This document shows, piece by piece, positions 44,475-54,650 of a stretch of 64,000 nucleotides of DNA. Numbering within the stretch: position 1 is the stretch's first letter; each line of letters starts with the position of its first letter. The DNA comes from Pedobacter antarcticus. Its GTDB lineage: Bacteria > Bacteroidota > Bacteroidia > Sphingobacteriales > Sphingobacteriaceae. The notes below the pieces were generated by a model. The model worked only from the letters and a program-made list of their open reading frames with translations, was not told where the DNA came from and did no database searches. Where the stretch lies: assembly GCF_900112985.1 (NCBI RefSeq), contig NZ_FONS01000006.1, forward strand, positions 124,001 through 188,000, given 5' to 3'. The translations under genes were made by a program, and so were the position numbers.

Positions 44475-45527
44475 ATGAATACTGTGCCCTTAACTATCAC
44501 CAGAATTGAAAAACGTCCGGGAGACAATATCTTTATCCAATTTGACTATCCTCAGGCCCGTCGTCTGTTATATTTGCCGGGGCAGTTTCTCACCGTTATT
44601 TTCAGGATTAATGAAAAGGAGATCAGAAGGTCTTACAGTATCTGCAGTTCACCGGCGCTGGACGAGCCTTTAAGCATCGCTGTCAAGCTGGTTGAGAATG
44701 GAGAAATATCCAAATTCCTGCATCACCGGACCGCTGTTGGTGACGTCTTAAACGTGCTTCCCCCTAATGGTATTTTTACTTATGAGACAGACGCTGAAGC
44801 AGACCGGACAGTTTTTCTATTTGCAGCTGGTGTAGGGATCACACCTGTTTTTTCTATTATTAAAACGGCACTTACTGTAGAAAACCGGTCCAGAATTGTG
44901 CTGATCTACAGTAGCCGGGATGCTGACTCTACTTTGTTTTATGATGAACTTAATGAGTGGCAACGATTGTATCCGGAAAGATTCAGGTTAATTTACCGCT
45001 TCAGCAGTACCAAAGATCTCCGGTATGCAAGATTAAATACTTTCGCATTTGAAGAGCTTATCCGCGACAATCTTAAATATGAGCTGACCGATGCTTTATG
45101 TTATACCTGTGGTCCTATTGATTATATGGTGTTATGCCGGATTTCTTTACTGGCACTTGGCTTCCGCCTGGAGCAGATTAGAAAGGAGACATATTTCATT
45201 CCGGATGACGAAGTGGATGAGGACGACAGCTCAGAAAAGGTTGTCAAAGACAAAAATACTTACACCGTTATACTTGATTTTAATAACCAGACTTACCAGC
45301 TCAAAGTTCCATTTGATAAAAGGATCCTGCAAGTCGCGCTGGAACAAGATATACAAGTTCCATACAGTTGCCGTGCCGGTATATGCAGCTCCTGTGTTGC
45401 AACCTGTACCGCAGGCGGGGTAAGAATGGAATACAACGAGATCTTAACTGATGATGAAATTGCAAAAGGCCGTGTATTAATCTGTACCGGACATCCTACT
45501 GCAGAAGGTACACATATCGTAATTTAA
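44475..45527 (+). CDS. FAD/NAD(P)-type oxidoreductase with C-terminal [2Fe-2S] ferredoxin domain
   Basis: A 350-residue electron-transfer protein. The FAD-binding motif is RRSYSICSS, the NAD(P)-binding segment FLFAAGVGITPVFSI, and the C-terminal plant-type ferredoxin cluster is CRAGICSSCVATC with the fourth Cys in LICTGHP. The layout matches PaaE-like and phenol-hydroxylase reductases that feed electrons to an oxygenase. No oxygenase is nearby. It lies four bases after the sensor kinase and is probably in the same operon. Confidence 0.9.
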   Translation: MNTVPLTITRIEKRPGDNIFIQFDYPQARRLLYLPGQFLTVIFRINEKEIRRSYSICSSPALDEPLSIAVKLVENGEISKFLHHRTAVGDVLNVLPPNGIFTYETDAEADRTVFLFAAGVGITPVFSIIKTALTVENRSRIVLIYSSRDADSTLFYDELNEWQRLYPERFRLIYRFSSTKDLRYARLNTFAFEELIRDNLKYELTDALCYTCGPIDYMVLCRISLLALGFRLEQIRKETYFIPDDEVDEDDSSEKVVKDKNTYTVILDFNNQTYQLKVPFDKRILQVALEQDIQVPYSCRAGICSSCVATCTAGGVRMEYNEILTDDEIAKGRVLICTGHPTAEGTHIVI

Positions 45528-45542
45528 CGCAGAGAGATAATA

Positions 45543-45572
45543 AAAGAGGCCCTTGTTTAAGGGCCGCTTTTA
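45543..45572. terminator. Bidirectional intrinsic terminator
   Basis: AAAAGAGGCCCTT-GTTT-AAGGGCCGCTTTT. The core seven pairs are perfect and one mismatch lies in the lower stem. It separates the reductase gene from the converging glgC gene. Confidence 0.8.
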
Positions 45573-45594
45573 TGTTTTAAAGTGTGTTATTATA

Positions 45595-46869
45595 TTATCC
45601 GATGATAGTGCCGTCGGGCACTACCGAATCCTTCTTAATGACCACAATTCCGTCTTTAACTGCATAAAGTTCAAAGTCTCCGTCAGCAAGATGATCTCCA
45701 CCATTGATTTCAACGTCACTGCCGATTCTGCAATTTTTATCTATAATTGCATTCTTGATTTTACAGCGGTCGCCAATTCCAAGCCATGCCCTTCCCGCTT
45801 CTTTATCTGCAGCTATTTCCAGCAGCGTCTGATAACGGTCGCAGCCCATGATGTAGGTGTTTTCGATAATCGTTCCATTACCGATCCTTGAACGGATGCC
45901 AATAACCGAGTGCTTGATACAGTCGGCATTTAAGATACAACCTTCCGCAATAACTGCCTTTTCCAGGTTACTGCCAAGTATTTTAGAAGGAGGCAGCATA
46001 CGTGGCCTGGTAAATATGCTCTGTGCACTGTCAAACAAATTGAATTTCGGGATATCATCCGTCAGCCCGAGATTAGCCTCAAAAAATGAAGAAATATTAC
46101 CGATGTCGGTCCAGTAACCTTCATATTGAAAACTGAGTACTTTCTGCTCTTTTAATACTCTTGGGATAATTTCTTTTCCAAAATCTTTATCGTCAGGATT
46201 CTCCGCGAATATACGGACCAGCAAATCCCGGTTAAAAATATAAATACCCATTGAGGCCAGGTAATTCCTGCCTTCGGCCTGCATTTCCGGACCCGTATCT
46301 GAAGCCCAGTCTTTTAAAAGATCTGCTGAAGGTTTCTCGATAAACGAAGTAATAATGTTTTCTTCATTTGCTTTTAGAATCCCAAAGCTTGTTGCATCCT
46401 TTGCTGTACTTGGAATTGTGGCCAGAGTAACTTCTGCCCCACTGTTCTCATGCGCCTGCAGCATATCATTGAAATCCATCTGATAAAGCTGATCGCCCGA
46501 CAAAATAAGTACATACTCAAACTGGTGCTGCAAAAGATGGTGCATAGTTTGTCTTACGGCATCTGCAGTTCCTTGAAACCAGGTTGGGTTATCAGGCGTC
46601 TGTTCTGCAGCCAGGATATCTACAAAAGCACTGCTGAAATGACTGAAATGATAGGTATTCTTAATATGTTTATTCAGTGAAGCAGAATTAAACTGCGTTA
46701 GCACAAACATCCGGTGTATACCAGAGTTCAGGCAATTGGAAATCGGAATATCCACCAGGCGGTATTTTCCTCCTATCGGGACTGCCGGTTTAGATCGGGT
46801 TTGTGTTAGCGGCGATAATCTGGAGCCCTGGCCACCGCCAAGGATTACTCCTAAAACTTTTTCAGTCAT
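45595..46869 (-). CDS. glgC: Glucose-1-phosphate adenylyltransferase
   Basis: Makes ADP-glucose for glycogen synthesis. The N-terminal nucleotide-binding motif GVILGGGQGSRLSPLTQTR, the substrate motifs KPAVPIGGKYRLVDIPISN and IEKP, and the C-terminal left-handed beta-helix hexapeptides (residues ~300-420) are all present. At 424 residues it has the normal size. glgA precedes it by 11 bases on the same strand. Confidence 0.96.
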   Translation of the reverse strand: MTEKVLGVILGGGQGSRLSPLTQTRSKPAVPIGGKYRLVDIPISNCLNSGIHRMFVLTQFNSASLNKHIKNTYHFSHFSSAFVDILAAEQTPDNPTWFQGTADAVRQTMHHLLQHQFEYVLILSGDQLYQMDFNDMLQAHENSGAEVTLATIPSTAKDATSFGILKANEENIITSFIEKPSADLLKDWASDTGPEMQAEGRNYLASMGIYIFNRDLLVRIFAENPDDKDFGKEIIPRVLKEQKVLSFQYEGYWTDIGNISSFFEANLGLTDDIPKFNLFDSAQSIFTRPRMLPPSKILGSNLEKAVIAEGCILNADCIKHSVIGIRSRIGNGTIIENTYIMGCDRYQTLLEIAADKEAGRAWLGIGDRCKIKNAIIDKNCRIGSDVEINGGDHLADGDFELYAVKDGIVVIKKDSVVPDGTIIG

Positions 46870-46880
46870 ATGGTATTAAA

Positions 46881-48287
46881 TTACATTTGGTACAGATCTA
46901 TATAGCGTTGGGCTGCCCGATCCCAGGAATGGTCCAACTGCATACTATAATGAATTATAGCTTTCTTTTGTTTTTTATTCTGATAAAGTTCATAGGCCCG
47001 GCCTATGGCATGTCCGACATCGGCAATACTGGTTTGATCATGACAGATTCCAAAACCTCCGTCGCCAATATCAGTTACGGTATCTTTCAAGCCTCCAATT
47101 CTTCTTACTACAGGGATAGTTCCGTAGCGTAATGCATATAACTGGTTCAATCCGCAGGGCTCTACCCGCGATGGCATCAGCAAGAAATCTGCTCCAGCAT
47201 AAATCTGATGCGATAACTGCTCGTTATACCCTACATAAACATTATAAGAACCTGGAAACCAATTCTTAAGTTCTGAGAGTCTTGATTCAACCACAGGATC
47301 TCCCGAGCCCAGCACCAATATGTTAACGTTTCCCTGACTGTGCGCCAGCGTATTGTGAAAAATATCGGGTAAAAGGTCTGCACCTTTTTCGGCGACAAGC
47401 CTTCCAATAAACGTAAACAGGGGTTTATCCGGATTCAGGTTGAAAACAGCGCATAATGCTTCTTTGTTTGCCTTCTTGCCTTTTTCTGCAGTTTTTAACT
47501 GGAAATTTTTATTTAGCATCGGATCAGTATTAGGATCCCACACCACCGTATCAATTCCATTAAGGATACCCGAAGACTTCCAACGCTCTGCAGCAAGCAG
47601 GCTCTGCAATCCATTAGCTTCCTGGCTCAATTCTTCCAGATAACTTTCTGAAACTGTGGTCACCTTCCAGGCACATTTAATAGCTGCTGCCAGCGGATTA
47701 ATATCTTTATCCCATTCCAATAAACCTGATTTTCTGAGATCAAATGCCGGAATCTTAAATAATTTGTCCCAACCGAACTGGCCTTGATACTGAGCATTGT
47801 GAATCGTCAGAATGGAAGGAATGTCTTTTAGCCTGGTATATGCATGACAGTTACCCATCATAAACGGAACAAGTCCGGTATGATGGTCATGACAATGGAT
47901 TACGTCGGGCCGATGCTCCCATTGGGAGATCCAGTCCAGCACAGCAATCTGAAATGCGAGAAAACGTTCTGTATCATCGGCATAACCATAAACCTTTTCG
48001 CGGTCGGTTAAACCAGCAATATGGACCAGAAATAGATCGAAGCCCATTTTATTGGTCTTTTCGCGAAAGATCCGGACGGGGAAATTATCATTTCCTAATC
48101 TTCCCCAGGAATCATAGACAACTTCAAACTCATTTTGCTGTAAAAAAGGAACTGCATAGGCAGGCATCACTACTTTTGCAAAATGCCCGAGCTTATTCTG
48201 GTACTTGGGTAAAGCGCCGACTACATCTCCCAGACCCCCGACTTTTGCTACTGGATAGCATTCTGCACTTAAATGAATAATTTCCAT
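46881..48287 (-). CDS. glgA: Glycogen synthase
   Basis: GT5 enzyme that extends alpha-1,4-glucan from ADP-glucose. It begins with the characteristic SAECYPVAKVGGLGDVVGAL, where the KVGGL binds ADP-glucose, and the C-terminal half has SRVEPCGLNQLYALRYGTIPV. At 468 residues it is typical. No glgB or glgP is adjacent, so the rest of the pathway lies elsewhere. Confidence 0.95.
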   Translation of the reverse strand: MEIIHLSAECYPVAKVGGLGDVVGALPKYQNKLGHFAKVVMPAYAVPFLQQNEFEVVYDSWGRLGNDNFPVRIFREKTNKMGFDLFLVHIAGLTDREKVYGYADDTERFLAFQIAVLDWISQWEHRPDVIHCHDHHTGLVPFMMGNCHAYTRLKDIPSILTIHNAQYQGQFGWDKLFKIPAFDLRKSGLLEWDKDINPLAAAIKCAWKVTTVSESYLEELSQEANGLQSLLAAERWKSSGILNGIDTVVWDPNTDPMLNKNFQLKTAEKGKKANKEALCAVFNLNPDKPLFTFIGRLVAEKGADLLPDIFHNTLAHSQGNVNILVLGSGDPVVESRLSELKNWFPGSYNVYVGYNEQLSHQIYAGADFLLMPSRVEPCGLNQLYALRYGTIPVVRRIGGLKDTVTDIGDGGFGICHDQTSIADVGHAIGRAYELYQNKKQKKAIIHYSMQLDHSWDRAAQRYIDLYQM

Positions 48288-48496
48288 TTGTTTGTTAAAT
48301 ATTTAATAGAAAGGGTCAATAAAATTTGTATTAAAATACCATTTAAATAATTATCCTTTCAAATTGTTTTTGTAATTATTTCGGTAGAAAGAAGTTTTAT
48401 TCGTTTGTGACGTACGCCCGACGCAAAGATCGGTTAACTAACTGTCAACTAACAGAATTACATTCACAGGTATTAATTCACCTTTTAACTGAAAAT

Positions 48497-49291
48497 ATGA
48501 CCAGCCTGACAAAAAATTTAATTTCTATCGCACTAACTCTACTTCTGCCGCTTATTTCCTGCTCAAAAAAAACAGAATTAGCAGAAATAAACAGAGAAAT
48601 ACCCGGCAAGGGGAATCCAGATCCTGAAGATCAGATCAGAAGTTTAATACCGCTGCTTATTTCCGAAAAAAATTACACGATGAAACTTTACTATACAACC
48701 GCCCGTCATCTCCGCGCTGTAAGTTACGCTGGGGATAGCACCGCAATTAGTTATAATTCGAAACTACTCGCAAAGGAAATTTCTCATTTCAGGGATGGCG
48801 TACTTAAAGAACAGGCAATATTTGTACTCAATACAACTGGATCCCCTCAAACTATGGAACATTATACTGTTCAGAAAAATGCAAGAATATTTAAGGCAAA
48901 TACCCAGTTAGACTATGATTCGCAACAGCGTTTAACAGAGGTGACGCAAGTCGACGCTGCAAAAAAACTCTTGTCCAGGATGACTTTTAAATACGCGGAG
49001 GACGGCAGTTTTCAGATTAGCAGTTATCCCGGGAACACTGTGTTGTATTTTAATGATCTGGAAGGAAATCCACTATTTAAAGAAGTAAAAAACGCATGGA
49101 TATTCGGGCTGGAAGGTTTGCATCCGTTTTTCTTCAGTAATTCGGCCAATTGGGGAGGTAAAGAAAATAAAGACCCCTATGATATCACTTATTCTTACAA
49201 CCGGTCTTTATTTCCACAAACTATTCAATGGAAGTCAGGCACACAGACCACAACCTTGAAAGTTACCTTCTCAGAAATCTACCCCGAATAA
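48497..49291 (+). CDS. Hypothetical secreted lipoprotein
   Basis: Not recognised. The ATG at 48497 gives a good signal peptide ending in the lipobox LISC before SKKTEL; the in-frame ATG at 48407 would put 30 polar residues in front of it. The mature 245 residues show many beta strands with aromatic residues (QLDYDSQQRLTEVTQVDA, MTFKYAEDGSFQISSY), similar to the YD-type or DUF4595-like repeats that are common in Bacteroidota lipoproteins, but this is only a pattern. It sits upstream of the FecI-FecR-SusCD genes and may be separate from them. Confidence 0.7.
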   Translation: MTSLTKNLISIALTLLLPLISCSKKTELAEINREIPGKGNPDPEDQIRSLIPLLISEKNYTMKLYYTTARHLRAVSYAGDSTAISYNSKLLAKEISHFRDGVLKEQAIFVLNTTGSPQTMEHYTVQKNARIFKANTQLDYDSQQRLTEVTQVDAAKKLLSRMTFKYAEDGSFQISSYPGNTVLYFNDLEGNPLFKEVKNAWIFGLEGLHPFFFSNSANWGGKENKDPYDITYSYNRSLFPQTIQWKSGTQTTTLKVTFSEIYPE

Positions 49292-49410
49292 GGGGAAGGT
49301 TAGCTGCAGCCACGATTACTAACGTTTACAGGATGCATACAACGAGCAAATAATAAGAATTACTTAATTTATTGTAAATTACATCTTGCAATTAGTAAGA
49401 ATAAAATTGA

Positions 49411-49995
49411 ATGGAAACACTTCAGGAGAAGGAACTTGTGCAGTTGATTAGGGAAAGTAATGTACCCGCATATGAGAAAATATATTCGCTATATAGTATT
49501 AGAATTTTAAAAAAATTGATTCGCCTTTTAAAGGATGAAGAAATGGCAAAGGAAGTTTTACAGGATATTTTTCTTAAAATATGGGAGAAAAGAGAGCAGA
49601 TAGATCCTGAAAAAAGCTTCAAAGCTTACTTATTCAGAATAACTGAAAATCAGATTACTGACGTTTTCAGAAGATCTGCATCTGACCTTAAATTAAGAAC
49701 CCACCTGATTAATGCATCTACTGAATTATATAACCATATAGAAGACTTCATCAATTTCAAAGAGATTAGCGGTAACCTGAAACTAGCTATTGACGCATTA
49801 CCCCCCCAGCGAAAAAAAATATTCACCCTCTGTAAAATGGAAGGCAAAAGTTATGAAGAAGTTGCCGAATTACTGGGAATCTCCACTGGTACAGTAAATG
49901 ACCACATGGTAAAAGCAGGGCGTGCGGTAAAAAAACATCTGATGACTAGTGACATCTTTATGATTCTACTCATAAGCAGCTATATCAGTCAATAA
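49411..49995 (+). CDS. ECF sigma factor (FecI-like)
   Basis: A 194-residue sigma factor. Sigma region 2 has YSIRILKKLIRLLKDEEMAKEVLQDIFLKIW-type helices (seen as EEMAKEVLQDIFLKIWEKRE), and region 4 has an HTH at SYEEVAELLGISTGTVNDHM. It belongs to the Bacteroidota FecI-like group that controls SusC-type receptors. The FecR gene follows by 75 bases. A hydrophobic C-terminal tail (IFMILLISSYISQ) is common in this group. Confidence 0.93.
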   Translation: METLQEKELVQLIRESNVPAYEKIYSLYSIRILKKLIRLLKDEEMAKEVLQDIFLKIWEKREQIDPEKSFKAYLFRITENQITDVFRRSASDLKLRTHLINASTELYNHIEDFINFKEISGNLKLAIDALPPQRKKIFTLCKMEGKSYEEVAELLGISTGTVNDHMVKAGRAVKKHLMTSDIFMILLISSYISQ

Positions 49996-50070
49996 TTCCC
50001 GAATACTAAAAAAAAGAAAATTGTAGCATATGTATTATGCTTTTCGTCCGTATAAGGATAAAAGTGTCAA

Positions 50071-51270
50071 TTGGAAAATCAAAGAATTAAAGACATATTC
50101 AGCAGATATTTACAGAACAAGTGTTCTGTAGAAGAAGCAAAGGAACTTCTGGATAATTTCCATAGCGATAATGAAGAGCATCTGCGGCAGCTTATCATTT
50201 TGGAACTTAACCGCAGGGAGCCATCCGGCGATGACAGAAAATTGGAATCGGCTTCTGAAGAAGTCCTCGCCAAAATCAAAAAACAAATTTACAGAAATCA
50301 TCAAAATGTACCAGTATCCTGGTGGCAGGCTAACAGGTGGTTAAGAACCGGTATTGCAGCTTCTTTATTGATAGCGTTAGGAACTTGGCTTTACTTGTCT
50401 TTATCTCCTGTACAGTCAGATAAACCTACCTTACGCAACCAAATTACTGCCGACCTCAAACCCGGCCAGAACAAAGCTACTTTAACACTTCCCGACGGCC
50501 GGCGTCTTTCCCTCGATGATCAGAAAAATGATCAGCTGAAGCTATTGACGGGTGATGCAGAAATAAGCAAAACTACCAGCGGGCAGCTTATTTACCAGCA
50601 CTCTCCAGGTTCCGAACCCGGATTTACTGTATTTCACACACTAGAAACGCCAAAGGGAGGACAATATCAGATTAAGCTTGCAGACGGTACGCTTGTGTGG
50701 TTAAACTCTGACAGTAAACTGGCCTATCCGGCAACTTTTAAATCTGCTGGAACACGTACTGTTAAATTAACAGGAGAAGCCTATTTCGAAGTCGCACATA
50801 ATCCGGCGCAACCTTTCATTGTTCAAACTACAGGACAGACGGTGGAAGTACTTGGAACACATTTTAATATGATGGCGTATGAAAATGACGACAATCAGGA
50901 AACCACCTTGCTTAAGGGCGCCGTAAAAGTGGGTTTTTCAACCAAATCAAAAATCCTTCATCCCGGACAACAGGCACAGACCAAGCTCAATTCATCTGAA
51001 ATTTACATTCTATCGCACGTAGATACTGGAAAAATCACCTCCTGGAGAGAAGGTATTTTCACATTTGACAACTCTGATATCGACGACGTCATGAAGCAAT
51101 TATCCAGATGGTATGATGCGGTTGTGATTTATCAGGGTGAAAAACCAACCGTAACGTTTACGGGGGTAATCTCCCGAAATAACAACCTGTCAAAAGTTTT
51201 AGAAGTACTGGAATTGGCAGGTGGCGTAAAATTTAAAATCGAAGGAAACCGAATAATAGTTAAAAGATAA
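50071..51270 (+). CDS. FecR-family anti-sigma factor
   Basis: A 399-residue protein that carries a substrate signal from the outer-membrane receptor to the sigma factor. The N-terminal cytoplasmic part is about 1-88, one membrane helix lies at about 91-112 (TGIAASLLIALGTWLYLSL), then the periplasmic FecR domain (ETPKGGQYQIKLADGTLVWL) and a C-terminal DUF4974-type domain (FTGVISRNNNLSKVLEVLEL). The family start has no ATG: a stop is four codons upstream and TTG at 50071 is the only suitable start. It is preceded by FecI and followed by SusC. Confidence 0.92.
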   Translation: MENQRIKDIFSRYLQNKCSVEEAKELLDNFHSDNEEHLRQLIILELNRREPSGDDRKLESASEEVLAKIKKQIYRNHQNVPVSWWQANRWLRTGIAASLLIALGTWLYLSLSPVQSDKPTLRNQITADLKPGQNKATLTLPDGRRLSLDDQKNDQLKLLTGDAEISKTTSGQLIYQHSPGSEPGFTVFHTLETPKGGQYQIKLADGTLVWLNSDSKLAYPATFKSAGTRTVKLTGEAYFEVAHNPAQPFIVQTTGQTVEVLGTHFNMMAYENDDNQETTLLKGAVKVGFSTKSKILHPGQQAQTKLNSSEIYILSHVDTGKITSWREGIFTFDNSDIDDVMKQLSRWYDAVVIYQGEKPTVTFTGVISRNNNLSKVLEVLELAGGVKFKIEGNRIIVKR

Positions 51271-51386
51271 ATGACAGAGAACAGACTGATAACATGATTG
51301 CACGCAATTGGATCAAACGGTCCTTTGAATCTGTATTTCCACCTGGAAGTAAAACTTAATAATCAACCAAATATAACCAACAGCTT

Positions 51387-54300
51387 ATGAACAAACTTAC
51401 GGATTTCAAATCCTGGAGGCACCCCGGTGCATTAGTAAAAAAGGTCTTTTTGAAGGCCAGATACACAGGCATTTTTATTTTTGCTTTTTCTTTTCAGACC
51501 GGTGCAACGACTTTCGCTCAAAAAGTAACCATCTCCGGTAATCATTATGAACTAAAGGACATTTTAAAAGAACTTCGCAGACAGACCGGATTCTATTTCA
51601 TCTATTCCAATGAAATAATCCGTAATGCAAAACCAGTCAACGTAAATCTCAGGAATGAGGATCTGGACAAAGCCTTAATCCAAATTTTTGATCAGCAACA
51701 ACTTAGTTATTCTATAAAGGGTAAAACGTTGATTGTAACTGAAAAAATTCAGCGTAAAGTGTCGCCTGCAGTGTTCGCTATAGATTTGAAGGGAAAAGTG
51801 ACAGACAAAAAAGGTGGACCACTGCCGGGTGCAACTATCCGTGTAAAAGGTGACAATAAGGCCGTCATAACCAATAGTGACGGGGAATTCCAGTTGAAAG
51901 ATATAAGCAATGATGCGGTGTTAATTATTTCCTACACCGGCTTCGTGAGCCAGGAAGTATCAGTCCTGGGAAAGAAGGAAATTCAGATCAGCCTGGTAGA
52001 AGATATGGCCAGGCTGGACGAAGTAGTCGTCGTGGGATATGGCTCACTGGACCGTAAAGAACTAACCAGTGCAGTATCCACACTCAGACAAAAGGATTTG
52101 ATTTCCGGTGCTGTATCTCCACTGCTCGCGATACAGGGAAAAGTGCCTGGGTTAAATATCGAATCTACCAATGGTACAGATCCGAATGCTGGTTTATCAC
52201 TCCAGTTAAGGGGGGTAAATTCAGTAAATGCTTCTCAAGGCCCACTTGTGGTAATTGACGGTGTTCCTGGCGGAGACATCAACTCGGTCGTAAAAGAAGA
52301 CATCGAATCCATAAATATTTTGAGAGATGCGTCTGCAGCAGCTATTTACGGAACAAGAGCTTCGGGCGGAGTAATATTAATTACCACTAAAAAACCTCAG
52401 GCCGGTGAAACGAATGTAACTTTTACTAGTGAATTGTTTACAGAGACTGTCAGAAGACGTCCTGAAATGCTATCCGGTGACGAATTTGTAGCCAATGGTC
52501 TAGGTGATGACCTGGGACATCGCACAGACTGGTATAAAGAGGTAACCAACAAAAATCCAATCAGCCAGCGTTATGTCTTGAGTATGAGTGGCGGAACAGA
52601 AAATGCCAATTTGTATGCGACGGTATTCAAGCGAAATGCGAAGGGTATTGCAATCGGTTCCAAACGGGAAGAAATTGGTGGAAGGATTAATAGCAACTTC
52701 AAATTTTTCAATGGAATTGCAGAACTGGCAACAAACATCAGCTATACGCAGGTAGATGCAGACTTTACCAATAATGATATCTTCAATATGGCTTTGGTTC
52801 TAAATCCCACCGAAACGCCCTATAACTCCAATGATATTACCGGATACAATGTGCTCGTTGGCGGTTATGATTATTGGAATCCAGTTGCAGAGGTAGCCCT
52901 TCGCTCTGATCATAAACAGTACAAGTATCTTTTAGCTAATTCGACTTTAAAAGTCAATCTGACCAAAGATCTGTTTGCCACTGCGACAGTAGGTATCAAA
53001 AGTAATAATCAGCATGACACTTTTTATCGCTCAGCACAGCACCGTGAATCAAGATTGAATGGAATTGATGGTTACGGGAAACAGGAATTTCAACGCTGGG
53101 ATGACAGGATATTTGAGTCCACGATGAATTATAACAAAAAGTTTGACAATCATAGTATTAATGCGGTTGCAGGTTATAGTTATCAGGACTTCAATGGTCA
53201 GGGCTTCAATGCAAATAATTCAAATTTTCCTGTTGACGGCATCCGGGAAAATGATTTGGGAACGGGCACTTTTCTAGTTGACGGCCGCGCAGGAATGGGA
53301 TCTTACAAAAATCCATGGATCAAACTCGCAGCATTCTTCGGTCGTGTCAATTATTCTTTCAAAGATCGCTATATCGTTACAGCAACCATGAGGCGCGAGG
53401 GATCCTCCAAATTTGCGCCAGGAAATAAATGGGGCACCTTTCCTGGCCTGTCTTTAGGCTGGCGTCTGTCTGAAGAATCTTTTATCAAAAAACTGAATGT
53501 GTTTGATGATCTCAAAATCCGTGCTGGATATGGCGAAACCGGAAATGAGGGCTTTAATGCTAATGTAGCGACAAGGATGTACAGTGCAGATACGTGGTAT
53601 CTGGCAAATGGAACCTGGATACGGACATATGGCGTTATGCATAATCAGAATAAAAACATTCGCTGGGAAGTGAAAAAAGAATATAATATTGGTATGGATT
53701 TCTCTTTATTTAACAGAAAGCTATCCGGTCGATTTGATTATTACAAACGTGTTATCGACGATTTGATTTATGATATAAGTGTCTCTCAACCTCCTGCGAT
53801 TCATGACAAAACCACTATTAATATCGGTAGTATGCAGAATGAGGGTTTTGAATTTGAACTAAATTATAACGCTGTTAAAACTACCGACTGGAACTATACA
53901 ACTACACTGGTTGCCGCTCACAACAAGAGCCGTTTAAATTCCCTATGGGGAAATCAGACTTTCGCAGACAGAAAAGGATTCCCAGCTCCAGGTTCTCCCG
54001 GCAATGCTGTTCGTTTATACCCTGGCCAGGATCTGGGTCAGTTTTTCATCTGGCAGTTCGCCGGATTTACACCCGAGGGACAATGGATGCTGAATGACCG
54101 CAATAACGAGGCCTTTGATGTATCGAAGCGGAATAAAACTATAGCAGACAAACGATTCATTGGTAACGGTATACCCAAACTGCAGTTATCATGGAACCAT
54201 AGTATATCCTATAAGAATTGGGATGCGGGAGTTTATATGAGAAGCTGGTTAAATTACGATGTCTTCAATATGATTAATATGTATTACAGCTTACCTAATG

Positions 54301-54623
54301 TAAAAGGTCAAAACGTATTAAAAGAAGCTTATACGGCGCATAAAGATATTAAAGGTGAAAAGGAATTAAGCGACTACTGGCTGGAAAAGGGTGATTTTCT
54401 GAAAATTGATGCTGTCAGCCTCGGATACACCTTTAGTAAATCTGTGATCAAACCTTTAAAAAATCTAAGATTATATGCGACCGGGCGCGACCTGTTTGTA
54501 TTCACAAATTACAGTGGACTAGATCCGCAAGTGAATATAAACGGCCTGGATCCTGGGTTTGAAGAGCGTAATGCTTACCCTAAAACCAGAACATTCATGT
54601 TTGGTTTACAAGCCAATTTTTAA
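51387..54623 (+). CDS. SusC/RagA-family TonB-linked outer membrane receptor with STN domain
   Basis: A 1078-residue outer-membrane importer. A signal peptide ends at ATTFA. An STN (secretin/TonB N-terminal) domain at about 45-115 signals to FecR. A carboxypeptidase-like beta-sandwich at about 125-205 (GKVTDKKGGPLPGATIRVKG) and the TonB box/plug follow (DEVVVVGYGSLDRKELTSAV), then the 22-stranded barrel. With SusD and FecI/FecR it forms a complete uptake-and-signalling unit. The cargo is unknown; no glycoside hydrolase is adjacent, so glycan use is not proved. Confidence 0.96.
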   Translation: MNKLTDFKSWRHPGALVKKVFLKARYTGIFIFAFSFQTGATTFAQKVTISGNHYELKDILKELRRQTGFYFIYSNEIIRNAKPVNVNLRNEDLDKALIQIFDQQQLSYSIKGKTLIVTEKIQRKVSPAVFAIDLKGKVTDKKGGPLPGATIRVKGDNKAVITNSDGEFQLKDISNDAVLIISYTGFVSQEVSVLGKKEIQISLVEDMARLDEVVVVGYGSLDRKELTSAVSTLRQKDLISGAVSPLLAIQGKVPGLNIESTNGTDPNAGLSLQLRGVNSVNASQGPLVVIDGVPGGDINSVVKEDIESINILRDASAAAIYGTRASGGVILITTKKPQAGETNVTFTSELFTETVRRRPEMLSGDEFVANGLGDDLGHRTDWYKEVTNKNPISQRYVLSMSGGTENANLYATVFKRNAKGIAIGSKREEIGGRINSNFKFFNGIAELATNISYTQVDADFTNNDIFNMALVLNPTETPYNSNDITGYNVLVGGYDYWNPVAEVALRSDHKQYKYLLANSTLKVNLTKDLFATATVGIKSNNQHDTFYRSAQHRESRLNGIDGYGKQEFQRWDDRIFESTMNYNKKFDNHSINAVAGYSYQDFNGQGFNANNSNFPVDGIRENDLGTGTFLVDGRAGMGSYKNPWIKLAAFFGRVNYSFKDRYIVTATMRREGSSKFAPGNKWGTFPGLSLGWRLSEESFIKKLNVFDDLKIRAGYGETGNEGFNANVATRMYSADTWYLANGTWIRTYGVMHNQNKNIRWEVKKEYNIGMDFSLFNRKLSGRFDYYKRVIDDLIYDISVSQPPAIHDKTTINIGSMQNEGFEFELNYNAVKTTDWNYTTTLVAAHNKSRLNSLWGNQTFADRKGFPAPGSPGNAVRLYPGQDLGQFFIWQFAGFTPEGQWMLNDRNNEAFDVSKRNKTIADKRFIGNGIPKLQLSWNHSISYKNWDAGVYMRSWLNYDVFNMINMYYSLPNVKGQNVLKEAYTAHKDIKGEKELSDYWLEKGDFLKIDAVSLGYTFSKSVIKPLKNLRLYATGRDLFVFTNYSGLDPQVNINGLDPGFEERNAYPKTRTFMFGLQANF

Positions 54624-54650
54624 TCCCTAAGACCTTTAGTATCAGAAATT

